DNA from: JALORV01 sp963791235
GTDB lineage: Bacteria; Pseudomonadota; Gammaproteobacteria; Burkholderiales; Burkholderiaceae_F
Reading direction: 5' to 3'
NCBI GenBank assembly: GCA_963791235.1
Contig: CAWBRW010000029.1
Location: forward strand, 682,001-746,000
Length of the DNA stretch: 64,000 nt
Part shown: positions 63,212 to 64,000 of the stretch, piece after piece
How the letters are laid out: the number at the start of each line of letters is the position of its first letter
Numbering within the stretch: position 1 is the first letter of the stretch
Translations under genes and position numbers: made by a program
Notes under the pieces: generated by a model
Database searches by the model: none
The model's input: only the letters and a program-made list of their open reading frames with translations
Told to the model about the DNA's origin: nothing

Positions 63212-64000
63212 TCAACCGAGTGTGACGCGGGTCTCCACGCGCCCGGCGCGCTCGTGCCATGCCGTCAGCGTGATTTCGGTTCCTGCCTTGCCCTGCACCA
63301 CCCAGTCGACATGCGCCCGATCGGCCGTGACGTTCTTGTTCGGCCAGAACGAGATGCCGGTGTGCAGATACGCCCAGCCTTCGAGTTCACCGAGTTCCTC
63401 GCGCGGCCTGCCGCTGACCAGCTTTGCGTCCGCGGGCACGGAGATCTCCGCCAGCACGCCGCGCAGCAACTTGCGCTTGACTGCCATCTTGCTGACGTAG
63501 CTTGGCAGCCAGCCGGTGTTCTGGACGATGAGGAGTACTCGCCACGTGTCGTTGCCGGCCGGCGTGACCTGAATCTCGCGCACGTCAAGCTTTGGCGAAA
63601 TCAGCGTCTGCCACAGCAACCATTTCGGGAAACGCTTGATTTCCTTCTCGCGCAGCGCCGGCGGAGGATTCGTGAACACCGCCATGCGGTTCCAGCCGCC
63701 GATCTCGACCTTGCCCAGCTGCGGATGAGCGAACGGTTGCCAGTCGACGTGGCCCTCGCCCGGCGCAATGCGCTGCGCCCACTCGAACACCTTGAGGTCG
63801 TCCTCGATCGGGTGATCCCTGAACCAGTGGATCCACTCCTTGTTGTCGATGCCGGCTTCCTTCTTCGGATTCCAGATCTCGATCGTCCAGATGTACATGC
63901 CGAGGTGCTCGTAGATCCAGTCGAACGCACCGGTGATGAATTCTCCGGGGTAGTACTGGAACTCGTGCCAGATCGAGATCGCCGGGTAACCGGTCAGCTC
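63212..64000 (-). CDS. M14-like zinc carboxypeptidase (5' end outside window)
   Basis: The frame runs from the right edge to a stop at 63212 with 262 residues visible, so the N-terminal catalytic half is missing. The visible part starts ELTGYPAISIWHEFQYYPGEFITGAFDWIYEHLG and then MYIWTIEIWNP; the Glu in WTIEIWN fits the general-base Glu of M14 carboxypeptidases. A C-terminal beta-rich domain (about 130-262; VREIQVTPAGNDTWRVLLIVQNTGWLP) follows. An internal ATG at 63898 is not a credible start because the conserved sequence continues beyond it. The zinc ligands are off-window, so activity cannot be judged. Confidence 0.78.
   Translation of the reverse strand, partial: ELTGYPAISIWHEFQYYPGEFITGAFDWIYEHLGMYIWTIEIWNPKKEAGIDNKEWIHWFRDHPIEDDLKVFEWAQRIAPGEGHVDWQPFAHPQLGKVEIGGWNRMAVFTNPPPALREKEIKRFPKWLLWQTLISPKLDVREIQVTPAGNDTWRVLLIVQNTGWLPSYVSKMAVKRKLLRGVLAEISVPADAKLVSGRPREELGELEGWAYLHTGISFWPNKNVTADRAHVDWVVQGKAGTEITLTAWHERAGRVETRVTLG

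Overview
This is a high-GC Gram-negative chromosome segment, most likely from a betaproteobacterium of the Burkholderiales type. The reasons are the housekeeping gene order (ispB/rplU-rpmA-obgE-proB, proS-ffh-pilSR-ampD, aroQ-accB-accC-prmA, tkt-gap-pgk-pyk-fba), a Bug/TctC-type binding protein, lysine-rich H1-like proteins, a class Ia ribonucleotide reductase pair, and no sporulation or Gram-positive features. No rRNA gene is present, so the genus cannot be fixed from this window. GTG starts and 1-4 nt stop/start overlaps are frequent.

Layout. 1-15.5 kb: pilB (cut by the left edge), tRNA-Pro(CGG), ispB with an apparent 5' frameshift, rplU-rpmA, obgE-proB, rppH, proS plus a lytic transglycosylase, ffh, a CcsA-like membrane protein with a PP0621-type protein, pilSR and ampD. 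15.5-21.4 kb: nrdA and nrdB behind a good sigma70-type promoter that carries two NrdR-like boxes 31 bp apart, then two lysine-rich H1-like genes, one only 48 codons long. 21.4-28.8 kb: yggT, a PfkB kinase, and a leftward block with a DUF3426 protein, prmA, accC, accB, aroQ, a TlpA-like thioredoxin and an unassigned protein. 28.8-38.9 kb: mpl, a YqiA-like esterase, a short-chain dehydrogenase, YbaK-like, MarC-like, an RNB-family exoribonuclease, a TonB-like protein, aroE, mtgA and mgtE.

38.9-44.2 kb is the accessory part. An IS481-type insertion sequence sits inside a large nested-palindromic intergenic element. It is followed by a KTSC protein, ubiD, a lytic transglycosylase with a long leader, and a strong candidate for a small structured RNA with a C/U-rich loop. 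44.2-50 kb: maeB, a lipoprotein ribonuclease with a barstar-like inhibitor, yidB-like, rsmE and a SpeD-SpeE fusion. 50.4-61.1 kb: the central-carbon cluster tkt-gap-pgk-(VOC)-pyk-fba, interrupted between gap and pgk by a convergent pair: a secreted S8 protease with a GlyGly-CTERM-like tail and a rhomboid-family protein resembling rhombosortase. 61.3-64 kb: a zinc-ribbon protein, a second intact copy of the palindromic element, a Bug-type binding protein and a partial M14-like carboxypeptidase.

The most unusual items are: the roughly 375 bp nested-palindromic element, found twice between convergent genes, with hairpins that keep position but change sequence; the candidate small RNA at 43.9-44.0 kb; the protease/rhombosortase pair inserted into the glycolysis cluster; the ribonuclease/barstar pair; and the SpeD-SpeE fusion. 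All calls come from reading the sequence; no database search was run.
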